Assembly (NCBI GenBank): GCA_016290095.1
Contig: JAEESU010000006.1
Location: forward strand, 1 to 64,000
Source of the DNA: Clostridia bacterium
GTDB lineage: Bacteria; Bacillota; Clostridia; TANB77; CAG-508
DNA length: 64,000 bases
Direction: 5' to 3'
Part shown: in pieces, positions 38,330-47,881 of the stretch
Position numbering within the stretch: the stretch's first letter is position 1
Layout: the number at the start of each line of letters is the position of its first letter
Program-made: the position numbers and the translations under genes
Notes under the pieces: generated by a model
Databases searched by the model: none
What the model saw: the letters and a program-made list of their open reading frames with translations, nothing else
What the model was told of the DNA's origin: nothing

Positions 38330-40807
38330 ATGGGAAATATAGTATTATTAGACGATTCAACTATCAATAAAATTGCTGCTGGTGAGGTTATAGAGAGACC
38401 TGCTTCAGTAGTAAAAGAAATGGTTGAAAATTCTATAGATGCAGGAGCTAAAAATATAACAGTAGAAGTTAAAAATGGTGGAATTTCTCTAATAAAAATA
38501 ACAGATGATGGATGTGGTATTGCTGAAGATGATATGGAAATTGCTTTTGAACGTCATGCTACAAGTAAGATTAGAAAAGCAGAAGATTTAGAAACAGTAA
38601 CTTCCATGGGGTTTAGAGGTGAGGCTTTAGCAAGTATAGCTGCTATTTCCAAAATTGAAATGGTTTCTAAAAAAGAAGATGAAGATGTTGGACATAAAAT
38701 TATTGTTGAGGGTGGAAAGACTCTTGAATTTACAGAAGCAGCTAGATCTGTTGGAACAACAATAACAGTTCAAAATCTTTTCTATAACACACCTGTAAGA
38801 TATAAGTTTTTGAAAAAGGATTATACAGAAGCAGGATATATTGAAGATACTGTAAACAGAATTGCAATGGTAAATAAAGATGTTGCAATAAAACTTATTA
38901 GTAATGGAAAGACTGTTATTCAAACAAATGGAAATGGTGATTTAACATCAATTGTATATAGTATATATGGAAAAGATACAGCTGCTGAATTAATAGATGT
39001 TAATTACAAATATGAAGATATTGAGGTATGCGGAGTAATTGGGAAACCAGTTATTGCAAGAGCTAATAGAAGTAACCAAGTATTTTTTGTAAATGGAAGA
39101 TATATCAAAGATAAGAACCTAACAGCAGCTGCTGATCAAGCATATAAAGGAATGATTCCAGTTGGAAGATATGGATTTATTATATTAAATATAATAATGG
39201 ATCCAAAATTAGTAGATGTTAATGTTCATCCAGCTAAATTAGAAGTAAGATTTGAAGAAGAGAACATGGTATTTAAAGCAGTATATCATGCAATAAAATC
39301 AAATTTAGCAAAATCAGAATTAGTTGAAGATGTACAAAAAGAAAGTACTTCTAATGTATATGGAAAAATAGAAACTTCTTCAAACGAAACAACAGAAAAT
39401 ACTGAAACAGAAAAAAAGGGCGGCATAACGGGATTATTCCATAAGATACTAGGAGAATCTGAAGAAACACAAGAAGAAATTAATAACAATCATTTAGAAG
39501 AAATTTTTAAATATAGACAAGGATTAAAGAATAATTCTTATGCTGCAGCTGCAAGTACAATAGGAGAAAACAGTATATCAGATAATGTTGAACCTAAAAT
39601 AATAAATAATAATGAAATTGATAAAAGAGTGGAATTAGGTTCTACAATGATTTCAAGCAATACAAGAGAACTTGATGTAAATGTAAATAATTTAATAAAA
39701 GATGAAACAACTGTTATGGATACTGCTAATTTCAACAATAAAGAAGCTACACAAGCAATAGAAGGAATAGGACTAGGAAATTCAACAAGTAGTAATACAC
39801 AAGTAGTAAATACAGAAGAAATAAGAGAAAATACTACACAAAATACAGTTGAGATTAATTCAGAAACAATTAGCGCTTTACCTCAAAATACAATGGAAAT
39901 TAATGGCATTAAGCAAGAAATTGAATCTGATAATAGTGAATTTGCATCTGCTGCAGAAAAGATGATGGAAGCAAAATTAAATTTCGATAACACACAACCA
40001 ATCGATACAAATATGGTTAGAGGTGCTATTAATAAACAAAAAGAAGAGATAGTTGAGAATAATCCTGAATTTGATCAAATGTATAAAAAGACATTTGGAG
40101 TAGATCCATTTTCTGTAAGAAGAGAAAGAGAAGTAGAAAATTTAGAACAAAAGAAGATTGATGCTACTAATGAATTTTCATATGCTACAGAGAATGAGAG
40201 TGTTTTTGAGAAAACAGAAGAAACTCAAAAAATACCATATAAGTTTTTAGGTATAGCTTTTGATACATACATTATTATTGAATTAAAAGATGAAATGTAT
40301 ATTTTAGATCAACATGCAGCTCATGAAAGAATTATGTATGAGAAAATAAAAGAGAATTATTACAGTGACGCAGAAAAAAATGAACAATTTTTACTATTAC
40401 CAGATGTTATTACTCTTTCTCATAAAGAAATGGCTGTTGCAAGAGAAAATGTAGATATGTTTGAAAGAGCAGGATTTTCATTTGAAGAATTTGGTGAGAA
40501 TACAATAAAACTGATGTCTGTACCAGGTATGTGTGAAGACATGAATACAAAGCAATTGTTTTTAGATATACTAGATGAAATAGATACGATTGCAGTTACA
40601 GCTAGACAAGAAAAAGAAGATAAATTTATTGCAACTGTTGCATGTAAGGCTGCTGTTAAAGCAAAAATGAAATTGGATGAACAAGAAGTAGATAGTTTGA
40701 TGCAAAAACTTCTTGAATTACCAAATCCATTTACTTGCCCACATGGAAGACCTACTGCAATTAAAATGACAAAATTAGATTTAGATAAAAAATTTGATAG
40801 GAGATAG
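38330..40807 (+). CDS. mutL: DNA mismatch repair protein MutL (endonuclease type)
   Basis: An N-terminal GHKL ATPase (ENSIDAGA, DDGCGI, GFRGEALASI) and a C-terminal dimerisation/nicking domain with D660-Q-H-A-A-H-E666, C772 in ACKAAVKA and C803-P-H-G-R-P. The metal site is complete, so this is the latent-endonuclease form found in bacteria lacking MutH. At 825 residues it is about 150-200 longer than usual; the excess is a Gln/Asn/Thr/Glu-rich linker from about 335 to 625. mutS is not in the window; miaA follows as usual. Confidence 0.96.
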   Translation: MGNIVLLDDSTINKIAAGEVIERPASVVKEMVENSIDAGAKNITVEVKNGGISLIKITDDGCGIAEDDMEIAFERHATSKIRKAEDLETVTSMGFRGEALASIAAISKIEMVSKKEDEDVGHKIIVEGGKTLEFTEAARSVGTTITVQNLFYNTPVRYKFLKKDYTEAGYIEDTVNRIAMVNKDVAIKLISNGKTVIQTNGNGDLTSIVYSIYGKDTAAELIDVNYKYEDIEVCGVIGKPVIARANRSNQVFFVNGRYIKDKNLTAAADQAYKGMIPVGRYGFIILNIIMDPKLVDVNVHPAKLEVRFEEENMVFKAVYHAIKSNLAKSELVEDVQKESTSNVYGKIETSSNETTENTETEKKGGITGLFHKILGESEETQEEINNNHLEEIFKYRQGLKNNSYAAAASTIGENSISDNVEPKIINNNEIDKRVELGSTMISSNTRELDVNVNNLIKDETTVMDTANFNNKEATQAIEGIGLGNSTSSNTQVVNTEEIRENTTQNTVEINSETISALPQNTMEINGIKQEIESDNSEFASAAEKMMEAKLNFDNTQPIDTNMVRGAINKQKEEIVENNPEFDQMYKKTFGVDPFSVRREREVENLEQKKIDATNEFSYATENESVFEKTEETQKIPYKFLGIAFDTYIIIELKDEMYILDQHAAHERIMYEKIKENYYSDAEKNEQFLLLPDVITLSHKEMAVARENVDMFERAGFSFEEFGENTIKLMSVPGMCEDMNTKQLFLDILDEIDTIAVTARQEKEDKFIATVACKAAVKAKMKLDEQEVDSLMQKLLELPNPFTCPHGRPTAIKMTKLDLDKKFDRR

Positions 40808-40808
40808 T

Positions 40809-41729
40809 ATGAACAATAAAGTTGTAGTTATTGTTGGACCAACTGCATCAGGAAAAACAGCATTATCTGTAGAACTTGCAAAAAAAATCAATGGAGAAAT
40901 TATTTCTTCTGATTCAATGCAAATTTATAAAGATATGGATATTGGAACAGCAAAAGTTACAAAAGAAGAAATGCAAGGAATAAAACATTATCTTGTCGAT
41001 TTCGTATCTCCCGATAAAAGGTATAACGTATCTGATTTTAAAAAAGACTGTGTTAATGCTATTGAAGAAATATTAGCAAAAGATAAAACACCAATTGTTG
41101 TTGGCGGAACAGGTCTATATGTTGATTCATTAATTTACGGGATTGAATATCCAAATATGGAATTTGATGAAGAATACCGAAATTCATTAATGAAACAGGC
41201 ACAAGATGCAATTAAATTAGAAGAGTTGTGGAATAAAGCAAATGAAATTGATCCTGAATCAATGAAGAAAATAAGTAAAAATGATAAAAAAAGGATTATT
41301 AGGGTTCTTGAAATATATAAAGCTACAGGAAAAACAAAAACAGAATTAGAAATTCTTTCAAGACAAAATGCTCCAAAATATGATTTTAAAATTTTTGGAG
41401 TAAATATGGAAAGAGATATTTTGTATGATAGAATTAATCGTAGAGTAGATATTATGATAGAAAATGGCCTTGAGGATGAGGTTAAAAAACTTATTACAAA
41501 ATATCATGATTTTCCAACAGCTTTGCAAGGAATCGGATATAAAGAAGTTATAGAATACTTTGATGGAAAAATATCTAGAGATGAAATGATTGATAAAATT
41601 AAACAAGAATCTAGAAGATATGCTAAAAGACAACTAACATGGTTTAGAAGAAATAAAGAAATTATTTGGTTAGATTCACATGAAAATAGTATAGAATATA
41701 ATGTACAAGAAATAGAAAAGGAGCTATAG
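40809..41729 (+). CDS. miaA: tRNA dimethylallyltransferase MiaA
   Basis: Adds the isopentenyl group to A37 of UNN-reading tRNAs. P-loop VGPTASGKTALS, SSDSMQIYKDMDIGTAK, GGTGLYVDSLIYG and the tRNA-binding RRYAKRQLTWFRR are present. AGGAG inside the end of mutL fits the ATG at 40809 (306 aa), better than an in-frame ATG at 40794 that overlaps mutL. Confidence 0.97.
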   Translation: MNNKVVVIVGPTASGKTALSVELAKKINGEIISSDSMQIYKDMDIGTAKVTKEEMQGIKHYLVDFVSPDKRYNVSDFKKDCVNAIEEILAKDKTPIVVGGTGLYVDSLIYGIEYPNMEFDEEYRNSLMKQAQDAIKLEELWNKANEIDPESMKKISKNDKKRIIRVLEIYKATGKTKTELEILSRQNAPKYDFKIFGVNMERDILYDRINRRVDIMIENGLEDEVKKLITKYHDFPTALQGIGYKEVIEYFDGKISRDEMIDKIKQESRRYAKRQLTWFRRNKEIIWLDSHENSIEYNVQEIEKEL

Positions 41730-42967
41730 TGAAAAACAAAAAAACTAAGAAAACTAAGAAGAATAGTAATAATATTAGTTTTTTAATAGTTACAATTGTC
41801 ATAATTACTGTGATAATTGTAATTATTAATAGTACAAAACTTTTGGGATCAACTTCAGAAGTTTATGTTGTTTCTAATGGCTCATTGTCTTATGAAGAAT
41901 CAGCAGAAGGGTATATTATAAGAGATGAAGTAGTACTTAGCAATGATGAATATCAAAATGGTATGATTAAAGTAGTACCAGATGGAGAGAGGGCTTCAAA
42001 ATCTGAAATGGTTTTTAGGTATTATTCTAGTAATGAAGATAATATATTAAAACAAATTGCAGAATTAGATGAAGAAATGAATGAAATAATAGAAACAACT
42101 GGTGTTTCATTAGGATCTAGTGATATTCCAAGTCTTGAAAAACAGATTGAAACAACAATTGATTCTATGTATAATTTAAATTATTTACAAAAAATTCAAG
42201 AGAATAAAAATAAAATTGAAACATATATATCTAAAAAGACACAAATTACAGAAAGTTTAAGTCCAGAAGATTCATATTTAAAACAGCTTGCTGAAAAAAG
42301 AGTAAATTTAGAAAAAGAACTTGAAAATGAATCTGAAAAAATGTATTCTCCAATTGCTGGAATGGTATCTTATAGAGTAGATGGATTAGAAGATATTTTA
42401 AAAGTAAATGATTTTGATTATTTAACAACAGAATTGCTTTCTAATTTTGATTTAAAAGTTGGAGCAGTAGTTCCTTTAAGTAATGAAAAAGGAAAAATAG
42501 TGGACAACTTTAAATGTTATATAGCAGCACCTATTAATACGGAAAAATCATTATCAGCAAATGTAGGAGATACTGTTTCACTAAGATTATCAAATTTAGA
42601 TGAAGTTGATGCAGAAATAATAAAGATTATAGAAGAAGACAATGGAAGAATTATTGTTTTTGAAATTACTTCAGATGTTGATTCACTCTTAGAATATAGA
42701 AAGATATCATTTGATATTATTTGGTGGAAATATTCTGGATTAAAAGTTAGTAATTCTAGTTTAATTGAAGAATATGATAAAACATATGTTGAGAGACGTA
42801 AAGCTGGTTATACAGATAAGATTTTAGTGAAAGTACTAAGACAAAATGATACTTATTCAATTGTAATAAATTATGATGAGGATGAATTAAAGGAATTAGG
42901 GTATAGCGAAGACGAAATTTCTAGTATGTTAAAGATAAAACTATATGATGAAATTTTGTTACATTAA
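41729..42967 (+). CDS. HlyD-like membrane protein
   Basis: A Lys-rich N-terminus, one membrane helix (about 14-32), a beta-barrel/lipoyl-like segment (VVSNGSLSYEESAEGYIIRDE), a helical hairpin (about 105-205) and a C-terminal beta-domain. This is the layout of HlyD/membrane-fusion proteins, though no transporter gene is adjacent. It starts with GTG overlapping the miaA stop by one base. Relatives sit upstream of sepF in other Clostridia, which hints at an envelope or division link (recalled context, not proved here). Confidence 0.75.
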   Translation: MKNKKTKKTKKNSNNISFLIVTIVIITVIIVIINSTKLLGSTSEVYVVSNGSLSYEESAEGYIIRDEVVLSNDEYQNGMIKVVPDGERASKSEMVFRYYSSNEDNILKQIAELDEEMNEIIETTGVSLGSSDIPSLEKQIETTIDSMYNLNYLQKIQENKNKIETYISKKTQITESLSPEDSYLKQLAEKRVNLEKELENESEKMYSPIAGMVSYRVDGLEDILKVNDFDYLTTELLSNFDLKVGAVVPLSNEKGKIVDNFKCYIAAPINTEKSLSANVGDTVSLRLSNLDEVDAEIIKIIEEDNGRIIVFEITSDVDSLLEYRKISFDIIWWKYSGLKVSNSSLIEEYDKTYVERRKAGYTDKILVKVLRQNDTYSIVINYDEDELKELGYSEDEISSMLKIKLYDEILLH

Positions 42968-43041
42968 TTTACAAAAAAATTACAATAAAATTACGAAACA
43001 GTTATTTTTCTATGACATTTGGGAAAATTAAGAAAAAACGC

Positions 43042-43070
43042 TTGACATTATGGCTAATTAGATAGATACT
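43042..43070 (+). promoter_or_regulatory. Promoter of sepF-divIVA
   Basis: TTGACA (43042-43047), 17-base spacer, GATACT (43065-43070). Confidence 0.65.
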
Positions 43071-43122
43071 ATATTCGTGATTAAACTACAAATGAAAAGA
43101 AATATTTAGGAGGTCAGTGAAG

Positions 43123-43596
43123 ATGGCAGGTGCATCACCAATAAGAAAAATGTTTGATTTTATATGGGGAGAACAAGAGGATACTCCAGAAGATTATGAA
43201 GAGAATGTTTATTCAGATTACGCTGATGATTATGATAATGAAGAAGTTGTTGAGAATGAACCAATAAGTTTGTTCAAAAGAAAAAAGGTAGTTCAAATGC
43301 CTCAAACTCAACAAATAACAATGAAGATATCAAAACCAACTAATTTTGACCAAGCAGACGAAATAGTTATGCAATTAAAGGACAAAAATGCAGTTGTTAT
43401 TAATTTAGAATATGTAAGTAAAGACGTTGCTAGAAGAATAGTGGACGTTGTTTGTGGAGCAGTAAAAGCTTTAGATGGAAATATGGAAAAAGTATCTAAT
43501 TCTATATTTGTTGTTGCTCCATCAAATTATGATTTAATTAATGAATTAACAAAAGAAAAAATTGAAAGAAAATTTTCAGATTCATGGATTAAATAA
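43123..43596 (+). CDS. sepF: Cell division protein SepF
   Basis: Membrane-binding FtsZ anchor that forms rings bending FtsZ filaments. An amphipathic N-terminal helix (SPIRKMFDFIWG) is followed by an acidic linker and the SepF core (FDQADEIVMQLKDKNAVVINLEYVSKDVARRIVDVVCGAV). GGAGGT at 43110-43115 selects the ATG at 43123 (157 aa) over a GTG at 43117. It forms a two-gene operon with divIVA. Confidence 0.95.
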   Translation: MAGASPIRKMFDFIWGEQEDTPEDYEENVYSDYADDYDNEEVVENEPISLFKRKKVVQMPQTQQITMKISKPTNFDQADEIVMQLKDKNAVVINLEYVSKDVARRIVDVVCGAVKALDGNMEKVSNSIFVVAPSNYDLINELTKEKIERKFSDSWIK

Positions 43597-43614
43597 CATA
43601 TAGGAGGAACTATT

Positions 43615-44070
43615 ATGCTAACACCTTTAGATATCGAGAACAAGAGATTTACTAAAACATTAAAAGGTTATAATGTTGAAGAAGTAGATGACTTTCTTGA
43701 TCAACTTACAGAAGATTATGAAAAATTGTATAAAGAAAATGCAGAATTAAGAAATCAAATTGATGAAAACAAAAAAGATTTAGAACATTATAGAAGTGTT
43801 GAACATACATTGCAAAACACATTAGTAATGGCGCAAACTACTGCAGAAGATATTAAAGCTAATGCCCAAAGCCATGCTGAACAGATTATTAGAGATGCAC
43901 AAAGTGAAGCTAGACGCGCTACTGAGGAAATATCTAAAGATGAATTCGAAATTAGGAAGAGGACAGAAGAGTTAAAAAGACAATTTGGTGTGTATAAAGC
44001 CAAAATGGAAGCATTATTGATATCACAATTAGAATTATTACAAGATAAAGATGATGATGAAAATAATTAA
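43615..44070 (+). CDS. divIVA: DivIVA-domain cell pole/septum protein
   Basis: N-terminal membrane-curvature-sensing domain (MLTPLDIENKRFTKTLKGYNVEEVDDFLDQL) and a long coiled coil to about residue 140. 151 residues, normal for a short DivIVA. AGGAGG precedes the ATG. Its terminator lies at 44078. Confidence 0.94.
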   Translation: MLTPLDIENKRFTKTLKGYNVEEVDDFLDQLTEDYEKLYKENAELRNQIDENKKDLEHYRSVEHTLQNTLVMAQTTAEDIKANAQSHAEQIIRDAQSEARRATEEISKDEFEIRKRTEELKRQFGVYKAKMEALLISQLELLQDKDDDENN

Positions 44071-44077
44071 AGATAAT

Positions 44078-44112
44078 AAAAAAAGAGGTACTAAAAAAGT
44101 GCCTCTTTTTTG
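44078..44112 (+). terminator. Intrinsic terminator
   Basis: AAAAGAGGTAC pairs with GTGCCTCTTTT (one G-U pair), followed by T residues. Confidence 0.85.
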
Positions 44113-44167
44113 TTTGAATTGCACATTACAAAAGAATTAAGTATGTATTACATTTTGGTTAACTTTA

Positions 44168-44195
44168 TTGACTTATCCATATTTTAGAATAAAAT
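44168..44195 (+). promoter_or_regulatory. Promoter of rsmD
   Basis: TTGACT (44168-44173), 16-base spacer, TAAAAT (44190-44195), 35 bases before the start codon. Confidence 0.6.
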
Positions 44196-44230
44196 ATATT
44201 ATAGAATACAATTAGAATAATAGGAGAATT

Positions 44231-44785
44231 ATGAGGATAATTAGTGGCTCTTTACGAGGAAACAAATTATTTACTCTTGAAGGGCTAAATACGCGACCAA
44301 CATTAGATAGAGTAAAAGAAGCTTTATTTAGTAAAATCCATTACGATTTAGAAGATGCTATTGTGTTAGATTTATTTTCCGGAAGTGGAGCATTAGCATT
44401 AGAGTCTATTAGTAGAGGAGCTAAAAAAGCATATTTATGTGATTCTTCACGAGAAGCAATAAAAATAATAAAACAGAATATTGATAAAACTCGAACTTAT
44501 GAAAAAACAATTGTATTAAATTGCGATTATAAAAAGGCATTAGAAAAATTTACAAATGAGAAAATAAAATTTGATTTTGTCTTTTTAGATCCACCATATT
44601 TAAGTGATTATGCAGAAGATGCTGCAAAAATAATTCTAGATAATGATTTGTTATCAGAAAATGGTTTAATAATTCTTGAAACAGATAACAAAGAAAAAGT
44701 AACACAGAATTTGGAAAGAGAATTAATTAGAATTAATGAAGTTAAGAAATACGGAAGAGTGTATCTTTTGTTTTTAACCCGCTAG
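44231..44785 (+). CDS. rsmD: 16S rRNA (guanine-966-N2)-methyltransferase RsmD
   Basis: Rossmann methyltransferase with MRIISGSLRG at the start, TRPTLDRVKEALF, the SAM loop VLDLFSGSGALALE and the catalytic FLDPPY (DPPY, typical of N2-guanine enzymes). 184 residues. AGGAGA precedes the ATG. coaD, a frequent next gene, is absent. Confidence 0.96.
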   Translation: MRIISGSLRGNKLFTLEGLNTRPTLDRVKEALFSKIHYDLEDAIVLDLFSGSGALALESISRGAKKAYLCDSSREAIKIIKQNIDKTRTYEKTIVLNCDYKKALEKFTNEKIKFDFVFLDPPYLSDYAEDAAKIILDNDLLSENGLIILETDNKEKVTQNLERELIRINEVKKYGRVYLLFLTR

Positions 44786-44824
44786 GTACTTTAGATTAGT
44801 ATCTTAAGAAAGGATGATAAAAAG

Positions 44825-45304
44825 ATGGAAATATTTACTTTACTAGAAACTTTAGAGGATATCTTAGAAAAAAGTAGATCAGTGCCTTTTACAGACAAAA
44901 CATTGGTAGAAAAAAATCAAATATTAAATATTATAAAAGATATTAGATTAAAATTACCAGATGAGTTAAAACAAGCTAAATGGATTAAAGAAGAACGTGA
45001 AAGAATTATAGATGAGGCTCAAAAAGAAGCAAATGATATTGTGAAAGAAGCAGAAAACAGGATAATATCTATGATAGATGAGCATGAAATTACTAAAAAG
45101 GCTTATGATAAAAAGAAAGAAATCATAGAAGATGCAAATGACATGTATAGGGAAATTACTCAAGGAACAAATGCTTATGTTGATGAAATACTAGCAAATA
45201 TCGAAAACAATATGATAGAATTAGGAAAGAGTCTAAGTGGAGTTGAATTATCAGTTCAAAATGCTTTAGAAACAATTCAAAACAATAGAAAAGAACTTAA
45301 ATAA
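44825..45304 (+). CDS. Helical coiled-coil protein, hypothetical
   Basis: 159 residues, all charged helix, with a central segment (KEERERIIDEAQKEANDIVKEAENRI) like the peripheral-stalk coiled coils of ATP synthase subunits; such proteins are often labelled ATPase-like without evidence. No membrane helix. It follows rsmD by 39 bases with AAAGGATGA before the ATG, and is closed by the 45313 terminator. Confidence 0.8.
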   Translation: MEIFTLLETLEDILEKSRSVPFTDKTLVEKNQILNIIKDIRLKLPDELKQAKWIKEERERIIDEAQKEANDIVKEAENRIISMIDEHEITKKAYDKKKEIIEDANDMYREITQGTNAYVDEILANIENNMIELGKSLSGVELSVQNALETIQNNRKELK

Positions 45305-45312
45305 ATTGTTTT

Positions 45313-45357
45313 AAGCAGAATCAAAATCAATGACAATTGATTCTGATTCTGCTTTTT
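45313..45357 (+). terminator. Intrinsic terminator, long stem
   Basis: AAGCAGAATCA (45313-45323) pairs with TGATTCTGCTT (45344-45354); a second inner stem, ATCAAT with ATTGAT, extends it. TTTTT follows. Confidence 0.85.
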
Positions 45358-45382
45358 AAATCCGGTTTTTTAGGAGGATGTT

Positions 45383-47863
45383 TTGGGAAGAAAAAGGAAA
45401 AGAAATACTACAAGTAGTAAAAAAAGAAATAGTACAGGAATTAATATAGATTTAGCAGTAATTATATTATTTGTTTTAAGTATATTACTGTTTGTTTTAA
45501 TATATGCTGAAAAAGGAGTAATAGGCGAAATTATTAGTCCTGCACTTGGAGGAATAGTTGGAGTAATCAAATATTTTATTCCAATTGGTTTTATGTTATT
45601 AGCAATTGCAATTGCAAGAGATGATAGAAAATATTTGACATCTAAATTAATAGAATATGCAGTTTTATTAGCTTGTATAGCAGCTACTTTATCAATTTAT
45701 CAAATTTCTAAAGGTGAAATTAATGCTGACTTAGAATTTAGTGATATTATAGAAGTTGCTTATGACTTGGGTTCTCTTCACAATAAAGGTGGAGGAACAG
45801 TGGGAGCTGTAATTGCATATCCACTTATAAAATTATTAGGTATGTTTGGAGCCGCTGTTACTACTGTTGGAATAGTGGTTGTTCTTAGTGTATTTACATT
45901 TGGACTACATCCATCAAATTTATTAATTGAAATCATAGATGAATTCAATATTAGAAAAGAAGAAAGAGATGCCGAACTGAATTCAAGAAGAGAACAAAGA
46001 ATGGCAAGAAGAGAAGCTGGTGAAGAAATTGATCCTAGAAGAGCTAGAAGGAGAAGATCAATTTCGGATATGCAAGCAAGCATTGATGATGATGACATTG
46101 ATTTAGGAAATATTAATGTTAATAATCAACCTGTTAAAAATATTGAAGCAGAAGAAAAATTGAAAAAAACATTATTTGGTAGAAATTCTAAAGATGAAAA
46201 TGAGACTGAAAATAATCCTGATGTAATAGAGAAAAATATCTATAAAGATATGGCTAAAGCAAATGAAGCAGAAGCACAAAATCAAAATGTTCAATCAGAT
46301 TTATTTACAGTAGAAGCTGAACAAAAAGAAGAAAAAACTAAAGCTGTATTGCAATTAGAGCACACTATTAGTATAGAAGATGAACAATATGAATATCCTC
46401 CTGTATCTTTATTAGGCAAGGGTTCAAAGAAAGGATCAAAAGCGGGAGCAAAGGCACTTACAGAGAGGGCTACTCAATTGCAAAGAACATTGCATAGTTT
46501 TGGAGTATCTGCAAAAGTTGAAAATATTTCTGTAGGACCAGCTATCACAAGATATGAATTAAAACCAGCAGAAGGTGTAAGAGTAAGTAAAATAGCGAAC
46601 CTTGCAGATGATATAGCACTTAACTTAGCAGCAGAAAGTATAAGAATAGAAGCGCCTATACCAGGTAAACAAGCAGTTGGTATTGAGATTCCAAATAAAG
46701 AAAAAGAATCAGTTCCATTAAGAGATGTAATAGAATCAGAAGAATTTGAAGATAATAAATCTAAATTAACAATTGCTCTTGGGAAAGACGTTGCGGGAAA
46801 TGTTGTTTTAGGTGATATAGCGAAAATGCCTCATGCGTTAATAGCAGGTGCTACAGGATCAGGAAAATCTGTATGTATAAATACAATAATTACAAGCATA
46901 ATCTTTAATGCAAAGCCAAGTGAAGTGAAATTAGTAATGATTGATCCAAAGGTTGTTGAACTTTCTGTATATAATGGAATACCACACTTATTAATTCCAG
47001 TTGTAACAGATCCTAGAAAAGCTGCTGGAGCATTAGCATGGGCAGTGCAAGAAATGGATAATAGATATAATTTGTTTGCACAAAAAGGTGTAAGAGATTT
47101 AAAAGGATACAATGCAGCTGTTGAAAATGATGAAATGAGTACTGGAAAATTACCACAAATTGTAATTATTGTAGATGAGCTTGCAGATTTGATGATGGTT
47201 GCTTCAAAAGAAGTTGAAGACTCTATTTGTAGATTAGCTCAAAAAGCAAGAGCTTGTGGTATGCATTTAGTAATTGCTACACAAAGACCATCTGTTGATG
47301 TTATTACAGGTTTAATTAAGGCTAATATTCCATCAAGAATTGCATTTGCTGTTTCATCACAAATAGATTCTAGAACTATTTTGGATCAAGTAGGAGCAGA
47401 AAAACTTTTAGGAAAAGGGGATATGTTGTTCTTCCCTGCAAGTGCTTCTAAACCAATGAGGGTTCAAGGTGCATTTGTATCTGATGGTGAAGTTGAAAAG
47501 ATTGTAGATTTTGTTAAAGCAAATGGCGTTGCAAAATATAATGAAGATATATTAGAAGAGATTGAAAGAGCAAATAAAACAGAAGGACAAAAAGAAGAAG
47601 ATAATGCTGATGACGATGATACAGACCCATTACTGATGGATGCAATAGAAACTGTAATTGATATTGGTCAAGCATCTACATCATTTATTCAAAGAAGATT
47701 TAAAGTTGGTTATGCAAGAGCCGGAAGAATTATAGATCAAATGGAAGCCAGAGGAATTATATCTGGATATGAAGGTAGCAAGCCAAGACAAGTAATTATG
47801 CCAAAAGAAAGATGGGAAGAACTTAAGATGGCTAAGCCACCAGAAGGTGAATCAGAAGAATAG
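45383..47863 (+). CDS. ftsK: FtsK/SpoIIIE DNA translocase
   Basis: Pumps chromosome ends across the closing septum. An N-terminal domain with about four membrane helices (28-165), an Arg/Glu-rich linker, the RecA-like motor with Walker A GATGSGKS at 489-496 and Walker B VIIVDELADLMM, and the C-terminal winged-helix gamma domain (TSFIQRRFKVGYARAGRIID). 826 residues. It starts with TTG after AGGAGG. Confidence 0.96.
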   Translation: MGRKRKRNTTSSKKRNSTGINIDLAVIILFVLSILLFVLIYAEKGVIGEIISPALGGIVGVIKYFIPIGFMLLAIAIARDDRKYLTSKLIEYAVLLACIAATLSIYQISKGEINADLEFSDIIEVAYDLGSLHNKGGGTVGAVIAYPLIKLLGMFGAAVTTVGIVVVLSVFTFGLHPSNLLIEIIDEFNIRKEERDAELNSRREQRMARREAGEEIDPRRARRRRSISDMQASIDDDDIDLGNINVNNQPVKNIEAEEKLKKTLFGRNSKDENETENNPDVIEKNIYKDMAKANEAEAQNQNVQSDLFTVEAEQKEEKTKAVLQLEHTISIEDEQYEYPPVSLLGKGSKKGSKAGAKALTERATQLQRTLHSFGVSAKVENISVGPAITRYELKPAEGVRVSKIANLADDIALNLAAESIRIEAPIPGKQAVGIEIPNKEKESVPLRDVIESEEFEDNKSKLTIALGKDVAGNVVLGDIAKMPHALIAGATGSGKSVCINTIITSIIFNAKPSEVKLVMIDPKVVELSVYNGIPHLLIPVVTDPRKAAGALAWAVQEMDNRYNLFAQKGVRDLKGYNAAVENDEMSTGKLPQIVIIVDELADLMMVASKEVEDSICRLAQKARACGMHLVIATQRPSVDVITGLIKANIPSRIAFAVSSQIDSRTILDQVGAEKLLGKGDMLFFPASASKPMRVQGAFVSDGEVEKIVDFVKANGVAKYNEDILEEIERANKTEGQKEEDNADDDDTDPLLMDAIETVIDIGQASTSFIQRRFKVGYARAGRIIDQMEARGIISGYEGSKPRQVIMPKERWEELKMAKPPEGESEE

Positions 47864-47881
47864 TTAAAAAGGAGGTTTAAT

